Positions 24,640 to 37,640 of a stretch of DNA of 64,000 nucleotides are shown piece after piece. This stretch comes from Edolisoma coerulescens (lineage: Eukaryota > Chordata > Aves > Passeriformes > Campephagidae). Both the position numbers and the translations under genes were made by a program. Under the pieces are notes generated by a model, which did not search any database, was not told where the DNA came from, and saw only the letters and a list, made by a program, of their open reading frames with translations. Location of the stretch: contig VWZW01002598.1 of NCBI GenBank assembly GCA_013397115.1, forward strand, positions 62,001-126,000, read 5' to 3'. Every line of letters starts with the position of its first letter. Within the stretch, counting starts at the first letter, position 1.

Positions 24640-27600
24640 AATTATTTGGCTCAGTTATATAGAAAGGCCACTTGCAAAAGAGCAGGAGAGCCACTAATTA
24701 CACTGCTTGAAATGAAGAGAAAGTAAAACAATGTCTTACTCCACAAGGAATACTTTAATCCTGAAAACATCAATTTAGCTATTTACTATATTACCAGACC
24801 TTTTCCATGCAATTCTAAAATACATGTACTATATTAGGGTCAAAGTAGTAGTATATGTTGGCTTTTTTTGTTAATATACACATTTATTGAGTTTTCAAAC
24901 CAGGAGTTTCATACCTGAAGCTGCTTATGAGGCATTAAATAAAGCAGTAGACAGTGCTGGAAAAGCAAAACTGCCAGTAATTACTTGCTAATAAAAAGAG
25001 GTACTAATTGTTTATGAGAAGTTTGGGCAATTATTCAATTATTTTAAGTTAGATTATCAATAGTTCATTGCTGAATAAAAAAATACACCTAGTTTTTCCA
25101 CTGACCTCTCTGCTGAAATAAAGCTATTACTGCTATCAAACTATTAGACTTCCTTCACAGATCTTGGAAATAACTTTGCATCACCTCATAAAGCACAGGG
25201 GGGAAGCAGCAATCTCTGAGCCGTATTGTGTTTGTCAGTTAACAGCTTTCCAATGAAATTTGCCATTTCTTCTGGAGAACTGTTCTACACATATCACCTT
25301 AGGAACTAAGCAGTGTTTAAACCTAACAGCCTTAACATTTACTGAAATTTCATATTGAAATATGCACCCAGAAGCAGAGCTTTACCCAGAAGCAGAACTT
25401 TACGTAAATACAATTTAGAGAGCAAACCATTTAAAAAACGATAAGCAAGCACACTGCAGATCAGCAGATAGCATCCTCCAAAACAACTATCACCTTAAAA
25501 AGAATACATTTAGAAGCAGGTTTTTAGACTGTACCCAAGACCAAACATTTGTCTGTTTGTTATTTTACCCATACACTATCTCACATGCATTTATACATTA
25601 CTATATTTGACCCAATGTTCTTGTTTCTCCTCCAAAGCCTCTCCTACCCTGTGCTTTGTTCCAGCAGACCTAAGGTATCAGTGGCTATGAAGTGGAAAGG
25701 ATCCTGCCGAAGGTAAGGGCAGAAACCTCAGGATGATGTGGGAGAAGGTAAAACACAACGAAGGGTTCTGGGCCCTCACAGCTGCAGAACAGAGTGGAAA
25801 CCACCCAGCCTCTTTACTGTGAGCTGCTGCTGTGAGGTTTTAATCTTCTCTAATTCAAGAATTTCTAGCAACAACTCAAAAAGCCTCAAAAAAAATCTTA
25901 CTTCCTCTTGGGAGATCTGAGGAACAAAAGTCAAGAAAACTCTTATTGACTGAAAAAACTTCTACCTGCTCAGACAAGAGACAGAAGAGTGTGCTTCCCT
26001 GTTCTTCTCTAACCAATTCTATATGGGGAAAACTGAAAGGGAAAGCATATGAAGCTCACAGTCTATAGGAGGAAAAAAAATTTAGAGTTCCTTGAACAAA
26101 CCTGAAAAAGATGGCCAGAGGACTACCATTTGGCCACTCCTGTGTCTTAGGAAATTAAACACTAGTGTTATTTGAGCAACATTATGTCCTTCAGAATCCC
26201 TGAACCATTTGAGCATCAGCATTTTTTCATACAATTGACTTCATAAATAGTCATTGGAGGTATTCAAGTTTGGAACCAGCACTGCAAGCACAAAGTAAAA
26301 TTCGAGTACGTACATGGTTCGGTCTATCGGATTTGACAAGACCTGCTGTATAAAACAAAACCATTATTCTTCCTCAACCCAATATTCTCATGTTTGTTTG
26401 TGGCCATACTGAACTACAATACTTTAAATCAAATACTAGGGTTTTTTTCCTCCTGAAAGTAAAGCAAGATTATTATCAATGTATAAAATATATTCCATTT
26501 TCCTGCAAAAAATTACACAAGTGGGTATCTAGTATTCATAAGCCATACCAGAGAGTGTATCTGTGTGTTGTACACAATACAAAGGTATTTCTAGACTTAA
26601 GGTTTCATTAAAATTACCAATAATTTTAAAGGTAAGCTATTAAAACAATATAAAAAAATGAGTCAAGCAAAGTGGTACATGAATATGAAAAACTATTTAA
26701 GACTGATGTAAAAGATTTCCAGACATGGAAGAACAGACATGAGAGGCATCAGCTTGCTCCTGTTACTGATTCTATGCATTAATCATGAAGAAATGATAAA
26801 AGCCTTTTAGTGACCAAGGTACTAGTTTGGAGAAAAGTGATTTTAGAAGATAAAGATTTCCTCTTTCCTCCTGGTGTCCCTACAGGGCTGAGTTAAGGCT
26901 GAGTGTCTCAAGTCTCTGCTTCTGTAATTTAAATCCATTTCAAGACTTCTTTCTAAAACACATTTTAAATATATCTTAAAAAATTGTGTCCTTGCCTATT
27001 ATTTTTATAAATACTGTTGCCTAAGTTCACATTTTTGAAAGGTCTTACCTATTTTCTTTTTATTTTGAGGGACAACAAATACACCTTCCTTCTTCTCCCA
27101 CCCTAAATTCCATACTTTCCACTTTATTTCTATTTATGTCTTATGTTTCTATGTCTTTACATGAAAGAAGACTAATTTACTCATTTGAAAGCTCATTAGT
27201 TAATGCATGAGTTTATTGCTGCTTTAGAGAATTCCACTGCCCTATGTATGCACAGAAAACTTCAGTTTTCTATAGCATTTTTTTACTGAAGAAATCTCTG
27301 CTTCAATATTTTGCTTCTACATTGATGAAGTAGTGTAAAATATCCAATAGAAGTTATGAGGAGAAAATGTATCACCTGTAATTTTGAAAGCAGTTAAGTG
27401 TTTAGATGCAATTTTAGTTCAACATGTTTATTATGAGAAAAACTTATACTCCCACCTACTTATTCGACAGCAGGCAGTTTTAAACATTTACAGTTACCTT
27501 AAGCAACCAACTAATGGAACTTCAAAGCCTTCAGAAAGAAATCAAAGCAGGTTTCTAAGTCACTGACTGTATAACAAACATGAGAAACAAAGCAAATTAT

Positions 27601-29939
27601 AGTGATAGCTTGAATAATATTAGTTTTAGTTAGAAATGTACTGCATTAGTTAGACTTATAGTGCATAAATAAATTATTTAAGAATTCCAATTAAAGACTA
27701 TTAAGAATTAAAAGACTTTTATTTTTCTTCAGAAAACTTTAAGTTTCCATCACACCATTAATATTCAAGCTTTTATCATTCATACTGAAAGAGTTGAATA
27801 CTGCAGTGTGAAAATCCACTTTTCATCAGAATACATAGTCAACTGTTCCACTGCTGCAAACCTGAGATTCAAAAGTCTAATCTACAACACAATTAAATAT
27901 CAAAATAACAAAATATCTATATTTCAGAAAGATTTTCAATACATAGCAATACAAAGTTAACTCTATTACAGTATTTATTACAGAAATTAATGTCATTCTT
28001 TTTTAAAAGCACTGATATTCACTGCCAAATACAAAGGAAACTCGAGCCCTCTTTGAGGACAGATTTAAGGCCACACAGTCTCCCACTTGCACACAGAAGG
28101 AGATGTTACTCCTACACGAGTGACAAAACTAATGGACTTGTATATAGACAGAAGCCAAGGAAAAGCCGGGTGGAAAGGAGGCCTTCAAATATTTTTCATC
28201 ATTTATTCTGTTACATTGAACATTTTTTTATACATGCTTACACTGATAGTATTTAATTATTAATTAATTGTACTGTTTAAAATAGTTGTTAAATTTTAAC
28301 TAAGAATTTGGGTTTTATAAGTGTAGTTTTAACTTTGTTTCTTGTTATCACTTTCTCCCAGAAATCTGTCTCTGTCTAAGGAAAATTTTCAATAGGGGCT
28401 GCCTCTTAGAAAGTCAGCCTTTGCTCAGACAGGACTCAGTGCTGGTTTAACTTATGTTTACCTTATCCAAGTTACAGAAAATTGAGATGATGTGTAGAGA
28501 GGGAAAAAACATTGGCCTGATGATGTTATTTTCTACAGCATGGATAAACAGAATAAGCAGTAAGGTAGCAGTTTTGAGTATCAAGAGACTGAATAAAGTT
28601 TACTATTTTCTGTCAATGGGGTGTTTGTGTTTTTCTGTCTCAAAGTCTTTAAAGCATAAACAACAACTCCAGCAACCAAGAAGCATCATAACTTATTTTG
28701 ACTTATTTTCAAAGACTGTCTTTTGTTGTTTGGGGTTTTTTTCCATTCTGATTAGTACATAAAGGGCTAAGCACTGCTGGTCAGGGAATTAATATGTCCA
28801 AGATTGTACGAATTAGAAACTTTAGTTGGTGAAATGTTTTCCAGTTTTAAAAACAGTTATTGCCTGAATGCCCTACATTTCTCAATGTCGTACTCCATCT
28901 TTTACATAAAAATCATACTGGCAATTATACCATAGGTTTTATGTATATATATGGAAGATACTTCTAAGTGCGTACTTTGAACACATTAGCATTTCTAGTG
29001 ATCAGAGAACAGCAAGAGTTACAACTTTTAAGCCCAAACATGTTAGCAATATCATTTAAGGAAAGTGGTTTTAAAATGAAATCATTGCAGTAAATGTAGG
29101 GTCATATCACTCAGGAAATCAGACAGAACATCAGGCCTGTTACTACCCCAAAATGACTGGTTACCAACATCACATCATGAAGACAGCCAGTAATGGAGTG
29201 CTTGTCTTAATCCCATTTACACGGCTGTATTGGGCGTGACTGGAAATGTCCATCTTTATATGTAATAGAATTGTCAGAAATACACAGAGCTGTTTTACTC
29301 TGATACTGAACATTGTCCAGGCCTATTAAAAATCATGACACATTTTTGGCATGCCTGGTTGTTAACCCACTTGGATAGATGACAGCTGCATCTACAAATG
29401 CCCAACGGATATTAATGCTTCCACTGATAAGTGCAAAGAACTGTTGAAACTGATTTCTTGTAATATTAAAGACTGAGGCATTCTTACAAGAGAAGAGAGG
29501 AAGTAAACCCCCCTAAATGAAAGATATGCAAAGTATACATTAAAAAGAGTGGATCATCCAAACTGCAACTCCTTTCCATGAGGGACACCTGACATCACAA
29601 GGCTGAAAAAAAAAATGGAAAAATGAGATGAATAAACAGAGCTAATCTAGCTATTTATTTAAATCCAGATTGGATTTTCATTGTTCTCTATTTGTACCTG
29701 TATAAAGTTTTTCAAGTCCTTTTATTCTGCCGTCTTGTGAAGGGGAAAAAAGAAACAACCAACCAACCAAAAAAACCAAACAAAAAATACTTTAATTCTT
29801 TTAGTTACTTTATGTTAAACAAGCCTGAGTTAAAGCAAACATCTAACTTCATCTAACAGTCTGTTCCTGAACTCAGTGGCTCAGGAGACTTGAGCTCAGA
29901 ACTGACTTGCACAGACACCAGAACGTTTACACATCAAAT
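24640..29939. other. Unique AT-rich non-coding stretch
   Basis: No gene or repeat family recognised. It includes an 18-bp near-perfect tandem duplication (25366-25401) and an A/C-rich low-complexity patch (29752-29789). The segment about 29080-29250 is compositionally balanced and could be a conserved non-coding element, but nothing in the single sequence proves it. Confidence 0.5.
25366..25401. repeat. 18-bp tandem duplication
   Basis: Two adjacent copies of ACCCAGAAGCAGAGCTTT, at 25366-25383 and 25384-25401, differing at one base. Confidence 0.85.
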
Positions 29940-29959
29940 ACATACAAAGAACATACTAC

Positions 29960-30339
29960 TTGTGGTGTAGCACTGCGTTTGGCTGTAAGGGACAATCTGG
30001 GAAGTGAAACATGCTGCAGTGACCACAAATGCCAGACCACAACACTGGGGAGTCCCTGATTCCTGATCCTGAATGATTACTGTATTTGTAGACATATGAA
30101 AATCCCTGGGAGAATTTGATCTTTGGAGTGATAAAGCGCTGCTGTAAAGCATATAGTTGTGTCAAAACATTACTACTTGGTCTTCATAAAAATCATTTTT
30201 ACATTCTTTGAAGTTCTTTAAGAGCATCTCTGAATAACCTGGTAACTTAGAGGTTTGATAAAACAGGTGTTTTGTTTGCCTCTTCAAATAATCCAAAAAT
30301 CTAGAAGCTCCTATAGATGAGTCTTCATACCACCTGATG
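29960..30339 (-). other. Two adjacent protein-like frames, exon or pseudogene candidate (unconfirmed)
   Basis: On the minus strand a very strong acceptor (TATGTTTTTTTCTTAG) precedes 30339. A frame then runs about 54 codons, including WYEDSSIGASRFLDYLKRQ and LPGYSEMLLKNFKECKNDFY, to a weak donor CAA|GTAGTA after 30177. Only 35 bases further on, another AG (after CTTTAC) opens a second frame in a different phase from 30141 to 29960, including SPRDFHMSTNTVIIQDQESG and LAFVVTAACFTSQIVPYSQ. A 35-base intron is too short for a vertebrate, so either only one is an exon, or this is a frameshifted pseudogene, or both are chance. The VVTAACF string superficially recalls the trypsin VVTAAHCF motif without its histidine. 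I do not take that as an identification. Confidence 0.2.
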
Positions 30340-30399
30340 CTAAGAAAAAAACATACAAGTTGATCATAGGAGCAAAAATTATAGCATCTAACTGGCACC

Positions 30400-31842
30400 T
30401 CTGCCTTCCATAAAATAATAAAAAAAATCCTAAAACAGTAAAGTCAAAATGGTTTATTAATATTAATCCCAGAATTTTTTAAAGATGGAAACCTATATAT
30501 CTTTAATATTTTGATGCCAAAATCCAGTTGCCTGGGAACAGATTTGTCCTAAGTAATCTCAGTATTTCATTTTATGAGAGCCATGATGTTATGCAAACAT
30601 AAGCACAAAAACAACTTGCTCCCATAAACCAAGAAGAAACACAGCTGGTCAGTACAGTAACATGGCTTGAAAAGACTTAATATTTCCTTTACTATATACT
30701 GTCTTTCAAACATTAACTTAAAATTCAAGTCCCCTTCAGAAAACTGGTGGTTTTGCCTGATCCACCATAATATTACTACTGCTATTAATCTGCCTTACTA
30801 TATTGTTCATCAACATGAGGCATTTCCACTTGCAAAAAGTGACTCATTCTTCATAGTGACTTAGTATTACACCAAGTAAGAGTTCATATCAAATATTTAA
30901 ATTGGCAATTTGGCTTAGATTTTGATGCTCTAGTAAAGAATTATTTTAAAGCTCTGAGCTTATGTAACCAAAAATTAGGAGAAAAGAAGAGGTAAGAAGG
31001 AAAACCCATATGATGACTCTTTTTTTAAAGATAGGGTTTTTTCTAATCCTCAAACTAACCTACACTACTTATATATAAAGTTTGGAATAGCTGTAGTGAA
31101 GATTTAAATTTGCAGACGATAAACTTGTAAATCTCATTAATAGATATGGATCCCTTGTTTTATTTATATCAGGAAATTGTGAGTTCACACAGTTTTCAGA
31201 GATAAACCTTAAATGTCCACTAATATCTCTGATGACAGATTCAGTAAAGCTCTACTGTAAGAAAATATTTCTTTCTCAGACTTGGCAGAGGTGGCATGAA
31301 AATGGACTATACAGAGTATTGGAAAGGACACTGAGCTATTTTGCCTATATTGAAATAAACCTCTCTTGTCACCAGTAATATTTCCTATTCTAAGCACAGC
31401 CAGTGCCTAGCAGGCATTCTTCAAGTCATGTCCCAGTCCTCATACCAGTAAGATATTATGAGTGGAGGGGCAGGAGGAAGGGCGATTTCTCTGGCTTCCA
31501 TGTTAGCCAAGAAATGAAAAAGCCAATGAGTAACTATCTTCTTTAATGATGAAATAGCCAGGCATGTCATTGTGGGAGTGCAATGTCACAGAGGCACTTC
31601 ATGGTATCCACTTTAATAAGTCATACACACATGAGGAACATTAAGATCAGGAGTCTCTATGCTATTCCTTCTAACACCATTGCCATTTTCTCCTGGGGCA
31701 CTGGTAACTGTCAAAAAGGTGTTAGAAGGTACCCTTAAAATAATGTTTTTGTCTGCACTGAGTTCATCAGTGGCAGAAGCTGGAGAATATAGAATGTCAG
31801 CTCACGTATCTGATAAGGTATGCAGTTTATGTGAGCTATAAA
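30400..31842. other. Unique AT-rich non-coding stretch
   Basis: Nothing recognised. Confidence 0.55.
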
Positions 31843-31945
31843 TAGAATCACAGAATCATTAAGGTTGGAAAAGGAGTCCGAGATCATGGAGTCCAACCAT
31901 TAACCCAGAACTGCCGTGTCTACCACTAAACTATGCCCTGATTGG
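31843..31945 (-). mobile_element. CR1 LINE, 3'-end fragment
   Basis: The + strand reads TAGAATCACAGAATCATTAA, then GGTTGGAAAAGGAGTCCGAG and ATCATGGAGTCCAACCATTA. This is the reverse complement of the CR1 3' terminus with two 8-bp end repeats. It continues through CTACCACTAAACTATGCCC, where similarity fades. Confidence 0.9.
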
Positions 31946-34900
31946 GCATTAAACAAGCTGATTTTGTATAAAGGTATAAAATGCTACAATTCAGGAAAAC
32001 TTGGGAGTCACAAATGGCAATTATTTTGGCAGAAGAAGAAAAGAAAGTCTAGAGGTGCAAGTGGTAAAAAATAGATATTATTCCAATGGAAAAACTATAA
32101 AAGTTACGCAAGACACAGAAAACTTAAGCAGAAAAAAAAATTACAAAATTAGCGAGCCATTTATCACTATTTTTCAGTGCTTACGTAAATTAGTCTATAA
32201 AACCTCAGTGACCATAATTTTTCCATGCACAACTTGTAAAAACAAATTAAAATTGCATTAATGCTTTGGGGTTTTGCCAAAGAAGTATTAACTAAACAGC
32301 TTTCTGTTTGTGACTGAGCATGAGATATTTAGGCCAACAAGCTATAGAATGACAGAGCAAACCCCACTATTTTTTCTAGTCATTTGTGTTGTACATATCC
32401 ATTAAAACTGATGTGGACAAAGAAATACTATTTTTGAGGAAGGGAAGAACATTTTCCCGTGTTTTACCTACTCAGTTCACAAGTACCTTCCCCCTTCACA
32501 TCTCTTCTATGCTACCTCTCCATCTTAACTGCACTGATAACACTTCCCCAGCTCCACTTCACTTTTTAAGCACCCTCTTAAGCCCTCTTCAAAATGCCAG
32601 AAGTGTTCTTTTCTTTCTCATTTCCTTCCTTTCTGCTTTTATCATTACTTTTCATCTTCACAGTATTTTAAGGGATTCTATCCCATCATATAATGGGCTA
32701 TGTGAGTTTTTGTGCTTGTACATTTTGCCCCTTCTGTTCTTCACGTGGTTGTGACTGAGACTAGCCCCATGGAAATGGGGGACAGGTAAAATATTCTTTT
32801 TTTGCTTTTAATATACTGCTTTAGCCTTCCTGATTTGAAAAAGTAGTAAAATAATTTTGTTTTAAGCTCACACAAATGTAATCAGATTTTGTTTCAAGGA
32901 ACTGAATCATCTGCTTCTCAAGCACAATCCATCTCCTACAGGAAAACCAGGTATTTATCTGCTACACTTCTGTGTACACTTTATTAATCAATCACACATC
33001 TTCACACGGTTTCAGGTCTCAGCTTTGACTTAGATTTTTAGCTGTAGACTTGCAAAATTTTTTCATCGATCAACTTCCAACCAGTAAACTAAAATTGTGC
33101 GACTTCTCCGGATTTTCTGCCACCAGTTTTAAAACAGAGCTGCAGGATTGATTCTTATTATGGTTTTAAAGCCAGTTTCCCCAAACTTTTCTGGAATTGC
33201 ATTCTGTGCTTATTTTCCTTAGGAAGCTATGATTTATTGGTCAATTTTAACCCAGGTCGAGAGAAAGATAGAGATATCAAAAAGACCAAGTTTCAACACA
33301 CTTTCTGAAAAATCAGTAGGAGCCTGAAAAACTGATACTGGGAAAATACCCACATATTAAATGTTTCCAACATGAAAAGGCAACTTCAACAATCAGCTTT
33401 GTCTTCTGGGTTCCCAACACCAACATATATCCTTGCTAAGCAGGCAAAGGATGTACCCTTAATTAAGGGACACAAGGACAAGCCTTGAAAAAGGCTGAGA
33501 AAGGATAGCTGGGCAACTGGGCTTCGAAGGGAATAAAGGAAGAAGTGGAACTGCTGCAATACAGGGATCAAGGAAAATAGGCTTTCCTTTCTGCACTTGC
33601 CATACTCTATGGCCTGATGCAATGTCTCTCATTGACTGAGATACTAAGCCTAACACCAGTGAGCGGCAACTTCTTTAGCAAAGCAGATTTCTGTACTGTC
33701 CCGCATTACAGATAAAGAAACACGAAGGAAAATATTTGTGTCTTTTTGTCAGAAGCACTACAGAAAACCCATGTATTCTTATACTAGAAGGAAATTCCCC
33801 ATTTGTGGGTGAAATGGGTATTCTGTGTTGGCAAGATCTCCAACGTAAACATTATTTTCAGTCACAGAAGTTACTTCAAAGTTTTCCTTGTTATCAACAT
33901 TAATCTAACTTATTCTGAATTTTAGACCTTCTTTCCAAGTGTGCCAGATAACTTCCATTCATGTAGAGTCCTATGGACCTATGACCGTTTTCAAATACTA
34001 AGAATTCAAAGGGTTTTTTTCAGGTAACTCCACAGCCCACTACAACTTTCGTCACATTATCTTGATCTAGATGTGTAGTTTATTTAGCTATTCTAGACCT
34101 ATTACTTTCATTGCCCTAACAGAAATTGCTCTGTGATCATACCGGTGACCGCATGATCACCAATAATTTAAAAATTAGAAAGCAAAACCATAAAACATTT
34201 CAGCCTTATTTATTTCACCCACTATTTCCTTATTCACTTGGTTAGGCACTGGAACCATACTTTCCTTTAGCTTTCCCTTTCTTTAAATGTGATTTCAGAG
34301 TATTTCCATAAATCTTAATATTCCGTATCTAAACATTCTTATGTTATGATTTTATATCTATTCCCAACCATACCTACTTCCCCATGCTCCTCTAAAATTA
34401 TGTTTTGATTTTCAGGTCACCAAAAGGCCCAGGTAAATGATACATGTTGGGTATCTTTCTCTTCTTTTCAACACCAAACAGGCCATTAGTTTGCTTTTAG
34501 GATGTTCCCTTTCCAAAACTGCCCTCTGACCCTGTGTTCTTTTCTTCCAAGTGTAAGTTTTCCTCACAGAATTCTTCATACACGAACTAACAGATCCTAA
34601 CTTCAATTAATAATACTAATTCATAGATTGGTTTTTTAATCCAAATTTTTATTGTTCTAAAGGTTTTATTTATCTAGTTATGCTATCTTGGCTCTCACAA
34701 CCACTTCCACCCTAACGACTAAAATGTTTAATTGCAGCTAGTTCCTCAAGAAGTAAGTCTTAAAATTACTTCATCCTCAGTGTTTTACCCAAAAGCAGAA
34801 CTGCTCACATTCTGCATGGGCATGTTACTTAACTCTGTGATACTGAAGTCATTTCTGTGTATTCAGAGAGATTGCAACAGCATAAAGTTTACCCATGGAC

Positions 34901-36107
34901 AAGTTACCATTGAACACTTTGCAAAATTCTACATCAATACCTGTTGAGTGGCAAAGTCCCTTTTCTAAAAACCAGAACTGTGAAAATAAAAATCCAAGAT
35001 GTGATATAAAAACAAAGACCAAAAGTGCTTCCAGCAATAAAGATGATTAATTCTCACAACGTAAGGTGAGAAGTGAAAACAGAAATTACAGCACTGACAT
35101 AAGACAGCATCTGCACTTTTCTTAGTACAGTCTGTCCCTAAGCAATCCTTTAGCAATGTGGAACTGTAACAGGGTCTGGGTGAACAAAAAAAAAGGTGAT
35201 AATTAAGTAATTAAGCACCATCTTGCTCTTCAGCCTGTGATGTCCTTGATGTATTCAGTGAGACTAACACATTACCTCCTGTGACATCCAAGATCTCACT
35301 ACAGCTTCCAGTTGTGTTGACAGTAACACACTCAGGTAGCTCCATATGCACAAAGTGAAACAATATTAATTGTAAAGAATGACTTGAACATAACTGCAGA
35401 TCCAACTATCTGTACCTGATGCGAACCAAGAAGCAGTGAAAATCTTATTTCATTCTTTCTTTGTAATCTCCTTCAACAGTTCAAATAAAGGCCCTAATTT
35501 TCAAATTTTACCCCACTGACAGTTGAAAAAACTATAAACACTGTTTTCTTCACAAGCAAGACACTGACACTCAAATTATGAATTGAGACTTTATTACTTT
35601 GATGACCTCATTCTCAGGTTTTCTTCACGCAATCAACTCTTGGGAGAACGTTCTGGGGCTGATTGTAATTTACAGCCAGGCAAAGTGTAAATGATAAACC
35701 TCTTGCACTGTTTCACACAAGGAGATAATTACAATCTAACACTGGTTTGCATCCACTGTGAATAGGTGTAAATAACTGAAGAAGATATGAGCTTATGGCA
35801 AATATGGTAAATAACCTTTTTTTTCCATGAGTCTTTAGATCTATGTATTGAGAGGTTAAACAAACTGTATATCATGAAGCCAAAAAAATCATATTTGACA
35901 TCAAGATCTACTGTAAAAATGCAAAAGGAACATTTTTTTATTCATACTTATAATCATCTTTGTATATTTACTGATAGGGATTTTATTTGTTTCACTAATA
36001 ATGCTCTAAGAAGAATAAGATAAGTAACATCTCTCAACTGAACTCTAATGTTGTCACTCTTTTCAGTTTTTTTTGCCTGCTGACTCATTCATTCTACATC
36101 ACAAAAA
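31946..36107. other. Unique AT-rich non-coding stretch
   Basis: No gene or repeat family recognised. A pyrimidine-rich patch at about 32480-32650 creates a 122-codon open frame on + that is rich in Leu, Ser and Phe. That is a composition artefact. Confidence 0.5.
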
Positions 36108-36189
36108 GAAATCATATAACGGTTGGGGTTGGAAGGGATCTTAAAGATCATCCTGTTCCACCCCTGTGCAATGGGCAGGGACCCCTTAG
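36108..36189 (-). mobile_element. CR1 LINE, 3'-end fragment
   Basis: The + strand reads GGTTGGGGTTGGAAGGGATC, then TTAAAGATCATCCTGTTCCA and CCCCTGTGCAATGGGCAGGG. This is the reverse complement of the CR1 3' region with its hallmark GGTTGGAAGGGA block. The terminal 8-bp repeats are eroded. Confidence 0.88.
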
Positions 36190-36595
36190 GATTCTCCTGT
36201 TCATTTCTTTGTTTGATCAAGGTACAGAAAGTTGTAAATAGTTTATTGTTAAGATTTTGTCAGCATTCTTTACCCTACCCCTTTATTTAAAGAGCTCTGA
36301 AGATTCAGCCTGTTGTCCTTATGGCAGTGAAGTGCTCCCAGGGAGGGCTGTACCTCCTGCCTTGTGCTGCAGGTCCTTCTCCTTCACACTTCCATGCACA
36401 ACTGTTTACCACCTCACACCAGCTGAGCAATTAACGAATTAAATGGGCGTGAGTACAGTACCATTTGAGAGCAGTACCCTTCTAATACAGACAAGGTCTT
36501 TGAGAATAACTCCCTGTAAAACAGGGGGTCATGCAGAACTAGGCCTAATCAGATGGGTTTGTCTACCGAAGCATTTTATTTGTGTTATGACCATG

Positions 36596-36945
36596 TGTTG
36601 TAGTTTAACCCCTGCCAGCAGCCAAGCCCCGGCTGCTCGCTCACTCCCCCACCAGCAGGATTTGGGAGAGAATCAGAAGGGTAAAAGTGAGAAAACTTGT
36701 GGGGTGAGATAAAGACAGTTAACAGGTAAAGTAAAAATCGCACACACAAGCAAAGGAAAACAAGGAATTCTTTCGCCACTTCCCATGAGCAGGCAGGTGT
36801 TCAGACATGTTCAAGAAGGCAAGACCCCATAACACATAACAGTAACTTGGTTAGAAAACTTCCCCCCTTCCTCCTTCTTTGCCACATTTTATACAAAAAG
36901 CATGATGTCATAAGGTATGGAATCTCCCTTTGGTCGGTTTTGTCC
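36596..36945 (-). mobile_element. Truncated endogenous-retrovirus LTR
   Basis: The + strand starts TGTTGTAGTTTAACCCC at 36596 and runs through GCTCGCTCACTCCCCCACC, then GGGGTGAGATAAAGAC, ending near CTCCCTTTGGTCGGTTTTG. Reverse-complemented, this is the 3' half of an avian ERV LTR that I remember as abundant in neoavian genomes: sense strand ends GGGGTTAAACTACAACA, and a TTTATCTCACCCCACAAG block sits upstream. The sense 5' half is missing. Nothing beyond about 36945 resembles the family start, so no target-site duplication can be tested. No internal retroviral coding sequence is present. Confidence 0.75.
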
Positions 36946-37404
36946 TTTCAATTCCATCAGAAATGTGAGACAGAAGAAGTGTTTTGAGATGTTTAGTCTT
37001 AAATTATTAACCATGAGAGAATATTCTCATTTGCCAATAGAGCCACAGGAATGAAGGACACTCTGAAAGTCAATGAATTATTTGATGATGATGTCTTGCT
37101 GAAGAGATACCACAAAGAAATTCTGGATTTGTAAAGCAGCTGGACAAAGTATGTAATACTAAGACAACTACTGTGCTATTGAACATCTGAAAACAAAAGT
37201 TGATAATCAGTGTGGCTCAAGCAAGTGGCTTCCTCAAAGGCAAACCCAGCTGAACTGCCTTTGAGAGTCCCACGAGAAACACTGCTGAGCAGGGATATTT
37301 ATTTCTGAGTTAAGTGGACAGCAACTGAGGAAAAAAGACAGATTCAGAAGTATGAAGCAAATTCACCAATGTGATTTTGCGTTATGGGGGTGAAAGCTGG
37401 TCAT

Positions 37405-37640
37405 GAAAAAATCACATAATAATCTAATTTGGAAAGGACATTTTTTGTCCCCTGGTTCGGCCCTCTGCTCAGATTGCCATCGCTTCAACCTGAGTGAGCA
37501 TTAGAGGGATATACCATGGAGATACCAATTGCAGGCCCACACTTTATCCAGGCTCTGAGTGAAACTCTGGCACCATCACCTTCTCTGAGGAAGCAGGTGG
37601 AGGAATTGTTCACCTTTCCCTCACTTTGTATTGTCCAAGT
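37405..37640 (-). mobile_element. Probable old CR1 fragment
   Basis: AATTTGGAAAGGACATTTTT at 37427, followed by CCCTCTGCTCAGA, follows the reverse-complement CR1 order (GGTTGGAAAGGACC...CCCCCTGCTCAGA). Weaker matches (ACCTTCTCTGAGGAAGC) continue to about 37600. It is strongly diverged; the downstream boundary is a guess. Confidence 0.45.

Noticed and set aside
30000..30040. VVTAACF string suggesting a trypsin-like serine protease
   Set aside because: The catalytic His is absent and no flanking protease motifs (GDSGGP, DIAL) are visible; a short match of this kind is expected by chance.
32386..32754. 122-codon plus-strand frame rich in Leu, Phe and Ser, resembling a membrane protein
   Set aside because: The frame follows a pyrimidine-rich stretch, which reads as Leu/Phe/Ser/Pro in any frame; no start context, domain or splice signals.
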